Translations under genes and position numbers: made by a program | Assembly (NCBI GenBank): GCA_039566865.1 | Contig: CM076957.1 | Coordinates: 7,015,896-7,079,895, forward strand | Direction of reading: 5' to 3' | DNA length: 64,000 bases | DNA from: Aurelia coerulea | Lineage: Eukaryota; Cnidaria; Scyphozoa; Semaeostomeae; Ulmaridae | The notes under the pieces: generated by a model | What the model saw: the letters and a program-made list of their open reading frames with translations, nothing else | What the model was told of the DNA's origin: nothing | Databases searched by the model: none | Shown: one piece after another, positions 42,801 through 54,800 of the stretch | Position numbering within the stretch: position 1 is the first letter of the stretch | How the letters are laid out: the number at the start of each line of letters is the position of its first letter

Positions 42801-45800
42801 TTTTTTTCGAAGGTGTACGAGATTTTTGGAGTGATTTTCCCCTCGGTCTATAGCATCTTTTGCAGATATTTTGCAGATAGCATCTATAGAAGCTTTTGCA
42901 AAAGAAATTGTTGGGGCAATTTGAATTATTTTTAAACAGCTAGGTCAGAGTACGGCTCTTCAAATCATTTCGATGAGATTGTTCCAAGGATTAGTAGCAA
43001 ATAGGGATCTCTATAGCCAATGACACGTACAGGCTAAGGCAAATGGGGATCTTGAAATGAGTGGGTCTGGAGGCAAAGCCACCAGCAAAATTTTGGGAAC
43101 ATGCATTCTACTTTGGCTTAGAATGCCTCTCTCAACATCGTTCAACCAATTCTTAGAAACTCAAAACCTTGCTCTACCAAACCTTGACAAAACCATTTTC
43201 TCCTTGCTTTCAAGAATCCCAAAGACCACTGCTTGACAGATCTGCCTGGTTCCCCCCCCCCCTGCGGTACACATTTTATTGCATTTTTGTGCGAATCTCA
43301 AGGACCGTCTCTTTGAAAAATGGGGGGTTCGGACCCCCTTCCCCACCACTTAGGGTACGCCACTGGTAATGGCGGAAAGGGTACGTAAAAGCCCAATGGC
43401 AAAGTGGCACTTACATTTATAGCGCTTACAGAAAACCAAAACAGATCGAAACATTATTGCAGTTTTATGTCTGTAAGATTGAGTCCTAGTTTGAGTAGGT
43501 TTAAGCGATGAGGACGTCATAGTTAAGAAAGTAGTAGCGCTAGCTAGGACGAAACTCGTAAGCCTGAAAAGGCGGGTAAGTAGAATTGTTTGTGTACAGT
43601 AGACTTCGCAAGGACGGAAATAAGTCACTTTTGATTGACACAACACCAATTCAAATCGATTAGTGATCACAGACAAAGAGAGCTCTCTCAGGTAATGAAT
43701 TAAAACAAATGAAGCCGCAAATCAAAAGCAACTGATGCTATTCTTAGAACCTCTACCCTCGTTAGCGTCATCTCTTCCGCTGATGACTACCTTAATAGTC
43801 ATACAGTGCTAGCAGGTTTAAAGGTACTCACATTTTGACGCGAATTTGATGATTCATCCGATTGAAAACCAGAAGATGCACTCAAAGCTTGCGATAGAGT
43901 AGTATGACCATTAGAAGTTCCCTTGTCGCCACATTGATTTGTCGAAGTACCTTCAGTTTGGACAACGTTCTCTTCCGGGCTCTGAAGCCTAGAAAGAATA
44001 GATCTAGTAGAATCAACAATTGCTATCAAAGAGAATCTAAGCATATATAAGCCTTCGATAAAAATAACCTTGCAAAGTCATTAGGCCGATACACGTCGCA
44101 CACCATATTTGGGTAACTGATCTACGTCAACAGGAAATCCTGATATCTGATAGGCTAGAGTTTGACCGTAAGTGGCTTGAGCCACTTTTATATGCTTACA
44201 TTCCTTTAAAGTCAACATTTGCTTAGCCTGCGTGCAGACTCAACTATCCTAAAGTGTGCACGCAGGCTACATTTGCAGAAATTTACATTAATGATCATTG
44301 ATGATGTCATACCGGGTATGGCACGCGAGAATCACAAATTTCTGATAAACAAGGATTATCTAAATGAATTGCAATTATCTGCTGACAATGTTAGTTTATC
44401 ACTTTTATGGCACGCGAGAATCATAATTTCCTGATAAACCAAGACGATCACAGATAAACCTAGTTTATCAAGCTGCAATTCTAATTCCAATTCTCGCGTG
44501 ATAATCAGAGTTGCGCTCCAAAAAAAGTTTCCGGGTGTCCCAAAAAGTACTCCTGGATGAAAAATCATTAAAATTTGATTGAAAACCTGCAATCTTTAAA
44601 GGACGAGTCCGGGGTTGGAATAATTGCTCATAAAATGAAAGATCAAAATGTTGTGAATGGTGTGTCGTATTTTTTCCAACCTTCTCTGTCTTTTCTCTGC
44701 GAAATTGCGTATTTAAGATGTGAAATGAGCGAAATGACGTCATCATTCATGACGTTGGAACATCGTTTGGAAATCGCAGCTTGATGAGAAATCTTAGGGC
44801 GATTACGACGACAAAAACATCATGCCCATTGACTCATATTTCAATCATAATCAATAAGTTAGAAAGTTGACAATTATAACATGGACTTGTCAACTTTCTA
44901 ACTTATTGATTATGATTGAAATATGAGTCAATGAACATGATGTTTTTTGTCGTCGTACTCGCCCTAAGATTATTCATGAGGCAATTTCACCCATTTTGCC
45001 TTCGACCTGAACGAGGCTGTTTTCTTATAGAACTCTCATAGTAATTTCCGACGTCACAATCGAACCTCCAAACCGAGGCTAGCTATTTTATCGCGTTTTA
45101 CAAAATGGCGTCGATGTTGGGTTACCAGATTATTTTCTTGTTGAATATCACGTTCAAATGTCAGAAAGAATTGGAAAACATCGCTGTAGACTTGAAGGAT
45201 AATGAACAATTTCAAAATAATGGCTCTGTGGCAAGATTTACGATGTTCCTTCCTTGGGGGTTACTTGACTTTCAATAGTACGGGGGGGGGGGTGCACTCC
45301 AAGAAAAAAATTTTCACCCGGCTTTAGAAATTTTACCTCGAAATGATAGCCGGCTTTAGAAAAAATCGGCGAAAAGCATACCCCTAAACGTAAAAATTCG
45401 TCGAAAAACAATGAAATAACACTTTTGACAACCGGCTTTAGAAAAATTTCCTTCTTTTGATACCCGGCGTTAGAAAAAAGAGGCAAAAACGATACCTGGA
45501 AAGGAGTGCACATCGCGTCCGCAAAATATACCAAGTACCCCCCCCCCGGGTGTTCCTTAAAAAGTATAGCCCAGAATTAGGTCTTTCAACCCGCCATCTT
45601 GTACATCTTAAGTAAAGAAAAAATGATTTTAACACCTGAAAGCATATTTGGATCATTGACAAAAGAGATCAAAAGAAAACTATATGATAGGTATCACAAT
45701 CGAGTTTTGGTCATTTTTGAGATGGGAGTACTTTTCCTGGGCACACAAGCCTTAATGGCTAAGCGTTGTAAATCTTATTCGTTTTGATCGCTCTGTTATG

Positions 45801-48800
45801 GTATATAAGATTGTAAACAAAGAGAGCCTTTGGAATATGTTCCAACAGAGATGCTCTATATCAAATTATAATACGAGGAATGATAGAGATCTCCGTATTC
45901 CCAGGCTAAACCTTGAATTTACAAGGAAAGGATTTCGTTACTCTGGCATTAAGGCTTGGAATGATATTCCAATTAATATCAAAGAAATGTCATCGATTCG
46001 CCTGTTTAAAACACATTGGAAAAGGTATTTGATGAGCCTTAACAATTAATTCAAGCCCCCTCAAGAACGACTCCCTGGAAGATCAGGTTTTATTATCTAT
46101 TATGTTTATATTTCTTCTAGTTTCAGATCTGTAAGTTTATACCTGTTATTTAGTACTGAAGGGATATCGTTGTAAATGAATTATATGATTATATGATGAC
46201 AAGCTATGAGGACTATGTGTAGTCAATAGTCTAACATTGTTTATGCCTGTCAAAAGGGTATGGGTTTGCCTCACAAAGTTGGCGCAAAATTGATCAATTA
46301 GAATTAGCTCGAAGAAAAGCCATTAAACATTTATAGGGGTCAGAAACTTTTCAGCTGCGGCCACCCTTAAATTCTATCTGAATTTTCCAGCAAAAAAGAT
46401 ATGATTATTATATATTCAATTCGTATAGACGACATGTCATATGAATTTATCAATTCTCGTACAAAATCACAGCCGAATGCATCAAAAACATAATGTTTCA
46501 TTGGGATCTCGAAGAGGCCTCGTTTTTCAAACTAAATGTATTTCTTCGATTTTCTTCGGTCACATGTAATGTCTGAAGAGGCCATAGAGAAGTCGACTCC
46601 ACACCGTTCAACTCATCCCAGAATGTAAAATAGGCCACGTATACAAAACAAGGATCAAGGGGACAGTAGGTTTTCATCAGCAACGGCATTAGCAGCTCAA
46701 AGTAGTCAAGAAACTGTCAGACAAGGTCGAAGTAATCAAAGTAAATGTGGTTTTTGTGAGAAAAATCATGAATCAAAGAATTGTTATGCAATCAAGAAGA
46801 AGTCAGTGGATGAAAGGATACAGACAGTTAAAGACAAAGGATTGTGTTTCAATTGCTTGAAACCAATAAGTTCCACACATTATAGTTCACGTTGTATGAG
46901 TCAAGGATGCATGATCGAGGGATGTCAGAGAAAGCATCATACATTACTACACAGAGCAAATTCGAGTCCCAAGACAGAAGTAACCAAAGATGAAAAGGTC
47001 AGTTCTGAGAGAATGGAAGCTACAGTAAAAAGCCATGTTGGAGTTTTAAATGGTATTGTGAAAGCAGATTCAGAAAATAAGATGAGGCTGCTACCCACAG
47101 CAAAGGCAAAGTTGATTCAGAATGGAACTGAAACAGATGTCAGGATTCTGATAGACAGTGGAAGTGATCACTCATACATAAAGCAAGACATAGCTGATTC
47201 ATTAGGAATGCAGTCTGAGGGACCATCAAAATTGATGACAATACACATGCATGGTGGTCAATCAAGAACAATTAAAGTGAGAAATTTCAAATTTACTTTG
47301 ACAGCATTAGATGGTAGTAAGTCAGCTGATGTAAGTGCATGGGCAGTGGATAAGGCATGCACACCGCTGGAAGCAGTTCCAGTGGATATTTCAAAGTATC
47401 GATATTTAAAGGGATTAAAGTTAGCTGATAGCTACCCAAGACAAACAGCAAACATTGACATATTATTAGGCTCAGACCAGTGGGGTCAGATCTTAAGAAG
47501 CGGACTAAAGAAGAGAGATGCTAGTAGTCCGATAGCAACAAATTCAATATTTGGATGGATGATCTCAGGAAATGTAGATGTAGGATCAGAGTATCATCCC
47601 AACAACAGAGCAATGACAAATTGTGCTACAGTGAGGACAATGAAGGAAGAGCTCAACTTTTATCTCAAGCGATTCTGGCAATTAGAATCTTTGGGAATCG
47701 ATGAAAGTGACAAAAGATTCACGAAAGATGAGGAGAGTGCGATGCAACAATTCAAAGATAGCCTTGTTTATGACGGAGAGCGTTACGAAGTTGCAATGCC
47801 ATGGAGAGAAGATTGTACAGGTTTGGAAGACAATCGGCATCAGGCTGTTAGCAGACTTGTGAAAATAGAGAAACGTTTGCAGTATGATAAAGAAAAGGCA
47901 AGCATGTTTCAAGATGCAATAAATCAGTACATGAAAGATGGGCACGCAAGAGAAATAGACAAGATGGATTCAAATTCAAAGACAAAGATTAACTATCTGC
48001 CTCATCATCCAGTTTTTCGCACAGGTAAAGTGACAACCAAGTGTAGAGTAGTATTTGATGCATCTTCAAAGAATATGAATGGAGTTTCTCTCAATGACTG
48101 TCTTCTACCAGGACCTGTATTGCAACCTAATTTAGTTTCAATCATCATTAGGTTTCGCCTTCATCGTGTCGCCTTGATGGCTGATATCAGGAAAATGTTC
48201 TTGCAAATAAAACTAGCAAAGCAAGATCAGAATGTGCATAGATTTCTGTGGCGTGATTTTAATACCAAGATAGAGCCAAAGACGTACTGCATGACACGCT
48301 TAACTTTTGGAGATGTTTCTTGTCCTTTTGAAGCAATGGCAACTGTGCAACATCATGCCGAAGTAAACAAGGAATCATTTCCAGAAGCATCGGAAACTAT
48401 CAAAGAGAACATGTATGTTGATGACTGCTTAACAGGAGCTGAAGACAATGAAAGTGCGTTCCAGTTGTATGAAGAAGCTACGGGGATGATGAAATCTGGA
48501 GGCTTCGAATTAGTCAAGTGGGCAAGTAATTCTAAAGATGTTCTTGTCCGTATACCAAAAGACCAAAGGGCAACAAAGAATGTGATAGAGATTGAAAGTG
48601 AAGGTGACCCCATTGAAAGCATTGGGTATTTCGTGGGATACAGAAACAGATGAATTTTTGTTCAATCAAGGAGAGAAGCTAACAAATATTCAAGATCAAG
48701 GAACCAAGAGGAGTCTTATCAGTATATCGTCAAAGCTTTTCGACCTGATGGGATGGCTAGGTCCATTCTCTGTTAGAGCAAAGATCCTATACCAAGAACT

Positions 48801-51800
48801 ATGGACACGGGGGTTAGATTGGGATCAGAAGTTACCTGAAGATCTTATGTCTTTATGGAATAAATGGAAGGAAGATCTGAAAGAGTTATCAAATCTGCGC
48901 ATTTCTAGATGTTTTGTAAGCAACCTTACCAATGTCAACAGCGTCGAGCTACACGGATTTGGGGATGCTAGTCCAAAAGCCTATGGTGCAGTAGTGTACG
49001 TCGTGTTGAAAGATGCTTCCAGAAGAGTGAATGTTCAGTTAGTCATGTCCAAGAACAGAGTTGCACCGACTAAAAGAGTAACTTTGCCCAGACTTGAGTT
49101 GCTAGCTGCATTTATTCTTTCCAAACTGTTGAAGTTTGTACTGGAATCATTAAAGGTGGCTGTTGACAGAATAGTGTGTTGGTCAGACAGTTTGGTGGCA
49201 CTCAGCTGGATACGAAGACCAAGCAGAAATTGGAAATTATTCGTTGCGAATCGAGTGCAGTCGATACAAGAAAACGTATCACCTGAATGTTGGCGTTTTT
49301 GCCCAGGAAATGAAAACCCTGCCGATTTGTTGACTCGGGGGGAGAATCTAGATTCAGTAATCAACAACCAACTTTGGTGGAATGGGCCAGAGTGGTTAAA
49401 GAAAGATGAAGTAGAATGGCCAGAAAATAAGCTCGATGTTTCACCAGAGTCAGAAACAGAGATGGTCAAAAATACAGTTTGCAACCATTCAACCACAAAG
49501 TCTGTATCAAGAGTAATTGATCCAGCCAAATATGAGAAATTCTTGAAGTTAGCAAGAATTACAGCTTACGTTTTACGAGCAGTTCGTAATTTTAAGAAGA
49601 GTTTAAGAAGCAAAGCTACAAGCCAGCAGACAGAATCATCAGGAAGAGTGTTAACGACAGAGGAGATAAAGTCAGCAGAAGAATATTGGTACAGGCAAGT
49701 ACAACAAGAGGAACTTGCTGAAGATTTTGAGGCACTAAAGAACAGTGTGCAGCTTCCGAAAGCAAGCCAATTGTATATGGAAGAATATTGATGCTCAGAG
49801 AGTAGAAACAGATTTAGCAAATAGAGGGATCAAGTGGAAGTTTATTACCGAGAGAAGCCCACATCGAGGAGGTTGGTGGGAAAGAATATGTCGTTCGCTA
49901 AAAGAGCCATTGCGAAAGATTCTCGGTAGAGCGTTTCTTACATATACAGAAATGTACACCGTTTTGACAGAAATTGAGTCGACGGTTAATTCAAGACCGT
50001 TGACTTTTGTTGGGGAAAGCATAAAGGATGGACAAGTCATCACACCAGCACATCTTGCACTCGGAAGAGCCCTAAAGACTGTTCCAGATATACCACACGG
50101 GAAGCAATGTGAAGCTCCAATTAGTGATAGATATCTTTACCGTCAACGTTTGATTGGTCATTTCTGGAAAAGATGGCAAGCAGAATACTTGCCAAAGTTA
50201 ACAGTGAGACAAAAGTGGACAAATGAAGTTCCTCCGTTACAGAAAGGTGATGTTGCATTAATATCAGAGGACAATGTAAAACGAAACAATTGGGCAATGG
50301 GAATGGTGACAGTAGTTCATGAAGGAGCAGATGGTTTAATTCGGACAGTAACACTCAAAACACAGAAGGGGAAGTTAAATAGATCTGTCCAAAAACTGCA
50401 CCTCCTCGAAGGAAACAAAGAACAAGTAAATGTTGAAATAGTTAAAGAAAAGATAGATATTCCTGAAAGAGCCACCAAGACCAAGTCTACTGGACTGAAT
50501 TCAGTTGACGTAGTACGTCAATGTGGGGAAAATGTTCACGAATCTCAAAGGAAATCTGTAAGGAAGTCATCGAGACTCAGGAGATCCCCAGAACGTTTCG
50601 TCCCTGGTGACGTTTAGCTGGCGCTTCAGTTTTCTGCATGCAGTTTCCTCGTGTGTTGGCGGTGTCCGCCGATTCGTTTTCCCAGGAGCTATGCAAAACT
50701 TGTCCTATGACAGAGTTAGAAAAACAGGAGGGAGTTGTTGTTTTGGAAGAGCACAAGACGGACGAGAAAGAGCAACGAGAGAGAGAGGGAGCGCGCAAAG
50801 AAGGTGACGTACGATAGGCCTAGTCCCAAGTCTGCGACCCAAGCCCAATCGATGACGGCATGATGTTGGTGAGCGTATATTTTCCTTGTTTGTTGGGATT
50901 CAAGTTGAAGGAGGACTAAACAACTGATTGACATGAATTTCGTTGTGTTTTGATGCATTTAATCATTTGAAATATTTTAGGAAACTTGAAAGATACATCT
51001 TAGTTTTTGTGTTTATGGGCCGCACGTCAAACCCACTACAGTATTCAAAAAAGCTTGGATGATCATTACACAATTTAAAAAGTTAGATAGGCAAAAAGGG
51101 AAAAGGAAGCTTGACTTTAAAGAAGAGAGGAGAAAATTAAAACAGTTTGTGTTTGTGGAGCTATTTACAAAATTATCGTTCCAAACGCAAATCTCTCACT
51201 GCTTTCTTGGACCAAATTTCTGTCCTCCCATCACAACTTTCTGCAATAACTTAACTACCTAAGCACCTACTTAACTGGATAACTTAACTAGATAAGCACC
51301 TACTTTGTTTTCAGTTTCATTGTATATTCGTAGCCAATATTTATTTTAGCTTAGTTAATTTCCTTTGTATTTTTGTGTAACATTGTGCATCTTTATGTAT
51401 TGGCCATGAGGTAGTCATTGTCTTTTGCTCCTCATGGTATCGTACCCATATTGTTGTATAGTAATTAGATAGTATGGTAGAACGTATTGATGTATTGCAA
51501 TATTTTATATGAATAGAAAAAAAAAATAACTTAACTGGTTCAGGTTTGATTAACAATCCCTCCTATCAGTTCCCTACTTTTCATCGCGAGGGAGAATATA
51601 AGAGCAAGTTATGCAACCTTTCACAAACTTTCGAATAGAAAGCTCCGAAAACAGACCTTGTCGGCTAAGACCTGTTATCACCCATTTCAAGTCAAATGAT
51701 CAATCTCTTGATAAAGAATTTTTTCAATTATCTAACATCGTTCGTTATTTACCTGTACTACGATATACGAAATACGAAATATACGAAATACGAAAACATG

Positions 51801-54800
51801 TGCCACGGATGCCCAATGTAGAAAAATACTGACACTTCCCAAGAGTATCGTCACATGATTTGAAACGGGTAATTAACAACCTTAGCTGATTTATCTACTT
51901 TCTGCATATTTACAAACAAAACAAGATACGCCAATTAAAATTATTTACCTTGCTTCCTCTTGAAAGACGCATTCCACTCGCATGGCTTTTCCATCTTGCA
52001 TAACCTTCCTCGAGATAATTTCGGGTCCATCTTTTTCATCATTAACTGTAGAACATCTTCGTGAGGCTGTTTTACGGACATATCTCCGTTTCTGATGTGT
52101 CAGCTTTGGTCTCTCTCCGTTCCATATAGTCTCCGGAGAAATGATTCTCCGCTCTGTCAAATCTGTTGTGATAATAAGATCTTGCGGTTTCTGTTTTCCG
52201 CCAGACATTTCTTGCACAATATTCGTGGAACTTTCATTTTTGGGACAGGGTTTTCTTTTCTTACGAGGTGACACATGGTTTGTCATAGCTGCAGGTTTTT
52301 TCGATCTTCTTTTCACTGTACTCCCTACCATTAAAGGCGACAGAGCAGTGTGAGCACTTGAACTGCCAGTATTTGGCTGAAATTTGAAATAAAAATTTTG
52401 AAAGTAACCAGAAACGAGAATTTTCATTGATGAAAATGCATAACACTGCCGGATGATCGACACAGCATTCGTTTTCCCAGTTAAGTGTTTCCGCCGTTTA
52501 TACAGGGTGTCCCAAAAAAATGTGCGCCGTTTGAATGGCTACTGTGGAGGAGCCATAAAACTAACTTTCCTGTTTTTCAAATTTATGAATAGAAGAGATT
52601 TCAACTTAGAGTTTGGCACCGAGTTTGTGTAAATCTGACAAGTGGTTGCTGATTTATTGAGAAAGAAAGTCACAATCACTCGTTTCTTCAAAACCAGAGG
52701 ATTTTATCTCCGTACTTAACCTTATAACTTGAATTTTAACATTAAATGAACTTAAACTTTACAGTTATGCCAGTAAACACATTTGGGAGTAATCAATGAC
52801 CATATAACTCAAGAATATTGACCAAGCAGCCTGCTGAACGCAACAATATTGCTTTAAAACGACGTCATCACTTTTTGAGAAGCAAAATATCTCATGGATG
52901 CATCCCATGGCCTGCAGCACTCGTGTTGCACATTACCATTCCTAGCAACTCTAGATATGTCCAATATTCTTGGTTGTCACAAAATTCAATGTAGACTATC
53001 TGTCTCACTTATGAACATCAAAAACAGGGCTAGGTATGTTTTTTCAATCAATTTCGTTGATTTTAACGCAATGGAGAAGAATGAATCTTCTGGTTTTGAG
53101 GCAGCCAATAATTCTGGCTTTCTTCCTCCATAAATCAGCAACTAGTGGTCAGATTTACTCAAACTCGGTGTTAACCTTTAATTTGAAGTCTCTTCTGTCA
53201 AGAATCTTAAAAATAGAAAAATTGGATTTATGACTGCTCCGCAGAAGCCACTCAAACAGTGCACATGCTTTTTGGGACACCCTGTAAGAAAAGCAAATTT
53301 TCCACGATCTTCTAAAGCTCCGGTGAAAAGACCCAACGTCTCACCCAATATCGCAACCAACATTTACAGTCAACCCAACATTGGCAGGCGTCCTAACATC
53401 AGTGGCCAAACGATCCAACATTTGACCCAACATTTGACGCAACATTTGACCCAACATTTTCTTCTGCGAAATTGACAAGCCCCGGTCAAACGCATCCAAC
53501 ATTTCATCCAACATGCTGAAAACCAATGTTGGATGAAATGTTGGATGCGTTTGACCACCCATGCTGGATCATCCAACATTTGCAAACAACATTTGCAAAG
53601 ATCGAGATCAAAAACAAATTTTGTTTTTAAATGTTGGATGCAAAGTTGGATGCGTTTGACCGCCTCATCCAACATTTCGTCCAACATTTCATGTTTGCGT
53701 ATGCGCAGAACGTTTCGTTTTGTTTTTCGCGCCTTTTTTAATTGATGTAAACACGCTGCTGCGCAGGCGATGTACGATCAAGGAAATGTTGGATGAAATG
53801 TTGGATGAAACGTTGGATGAAATGTTGGATGCGTTTGACCACCCCCTTATAAACATCGGCAAACTTTAAATTTTTTTGGGTGGAAATGTTGGATGAAATG
53901 TTGGATGCGACGTAATCAAAGGCTTCTTTTTCCATCATCTTCTTGACCCAACATATCAGAACAAAGGAATTGTTGCGCGTCCTCATCCAACATTTTTATC
54001 TCTGTCAAATTTGGACCTGTTGGGTGAGATGTTGGATCGTTTGACCGGAGCTTAACTCTTTAACATATTCTCGCATGTAAACAGAAATATATATGGTCAA
54101 CAAATAAACGGAGCACAGATTTGGATACAGCTAGAGCAGAGCTTCCAAGCTATACAAATTCCAACGTCTACAGCTGCGTAGGCCAAGAGTTGTAGTTTTG
54201 CAGCTCGAGTTCAGGCCCCATCAGCAAGTTTAAATTTCGAAGAAATTTCATGAAAATATTGCGCGTCTCTTCCTCTTTCAAAATTAAGCAAACAGAGCCA
54301 AAATGACAACAAAGATTGGCTGCGGTCACACTACTGTATTTTCCCGTTGTAATATGAATTGCTTCACTTTCTTGCAATTTGTTTTTGTTGCCAGAAAGTA
54401 CGGCAACATAACGGTACAATGACACCCGGTCACACAGTGATATGATTTATCATGTGACAACTATGAAAGGCTGTGATTGGTTCATTCTCCAAAATAACGC
54501 TGAATATAGGTCGGGACCTTGTTTTGCCCGTTGCTTTGCATGTGATAACTTTCTTATGGAATCAGCTCTCAGGACCAAAGCGCTGTAACAGCGTTGTATG
54601 TGAAAACCAAATGCGGTCACATATCACAGCGTAGTTAACCCGTTGTTTTGAAGGGATACAACGGGGTAAAAACGTCTAGTGTGACCGCAGCCATTATTAT
54701 TGCTCTGCATACCGGGTGTGTCTCAGAATAAAAGTACCCATTTTCAACAACTAAATGATAAAATGTCGGGACGTCCTTCCCAATGTACAGCTAGAAAGGG

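Larger units (their letters stand above)
39471..42845. mobile_element. 3.4-kb hAT-like element, CGAGGGG ends, exact 8-bp TSD
   Basis: Flanks GTCTATAG at 39463-39470 and 42846-42853 are identical. The ends CGAGGGGCAAATCACTCC and GGAGTGATTTTCCCCTCG are inverted, followed inward by GTACGAGATTTTGGGATTTT-type sequence on both sides and long arrays of GATTTTTGA words. No transposase frame is visible. The 145-bp element at 5174-5318 is a short relative. It contains later insertions (42036 onward) and the ordinary non-coding AT-rich stretch 39.8-42.0 kb. Confidence 0.75.
39083..43365. mobile_element. Outer hAT-like element, interrupted by nested insertions
   Basis: CAGGGGCGTACGC at 39083 and GGGTACGCCACTG ending at 43365 look like inverted hAT-type ends. 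TGGGGCAAAGCCAC near the left and GGAGGCAAAGCCAC near 43070 show the two outer parts are related. The flanking 8-mers CATATGGC and GTAATGGC agree only partly, so the pairing is tentative. Confidence 0.45.
44532..45750. mobile_element. CCGGGTGTCCC mariner-like element holding later insertions
   Basis: CCGGGTGTCCCAAAAAGTACTCC at the left and GGAGTACTTTTCCTGGGCACAC at the right are imperfect inverses. The inner sequence (ATTGACAAAAGAGATCAAAAG near 45655) resembles the copy at 55794-56340. A TTAA-type half element (44596 onward), a palindrome (44793-44968) and a G-run element (45276-45550) lie inside. Confidence 0.55.
46690..50617 (+). mobile_element. BEL/Pao LTR retrotransposon, truncated and frameshifted
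   Basis: Order of parts: Gag-type zinc knuckles, DSG aspartic protease, reverse transcriptase (YVDD), RNase H, then only the C-terminal end of the integrase. Frame breaks near 48600 and 49745-49791. No matching LTR was found upstream of 46690, where the gag body is also missing. The sequence after 50617 may hold the 3' LTR, but without its partner this cannot be shown. It lies in the intron between exons 7 and 6 of the BRCT/TRAF-zf gene, in opposite orientation. Confidence 0.9.

Noticed and set aside
49035..50354. Minus-strand ORFs of 77-164 codons
   Set aside because: Antisense shadows of the BEL/Pao polyprotein.
53230..53986. ORFs encoding QHLTQHLTQH or MLDEMLDE repeats
   Set aside because: Direct translation of iterated CCAACATT words in a transposon.
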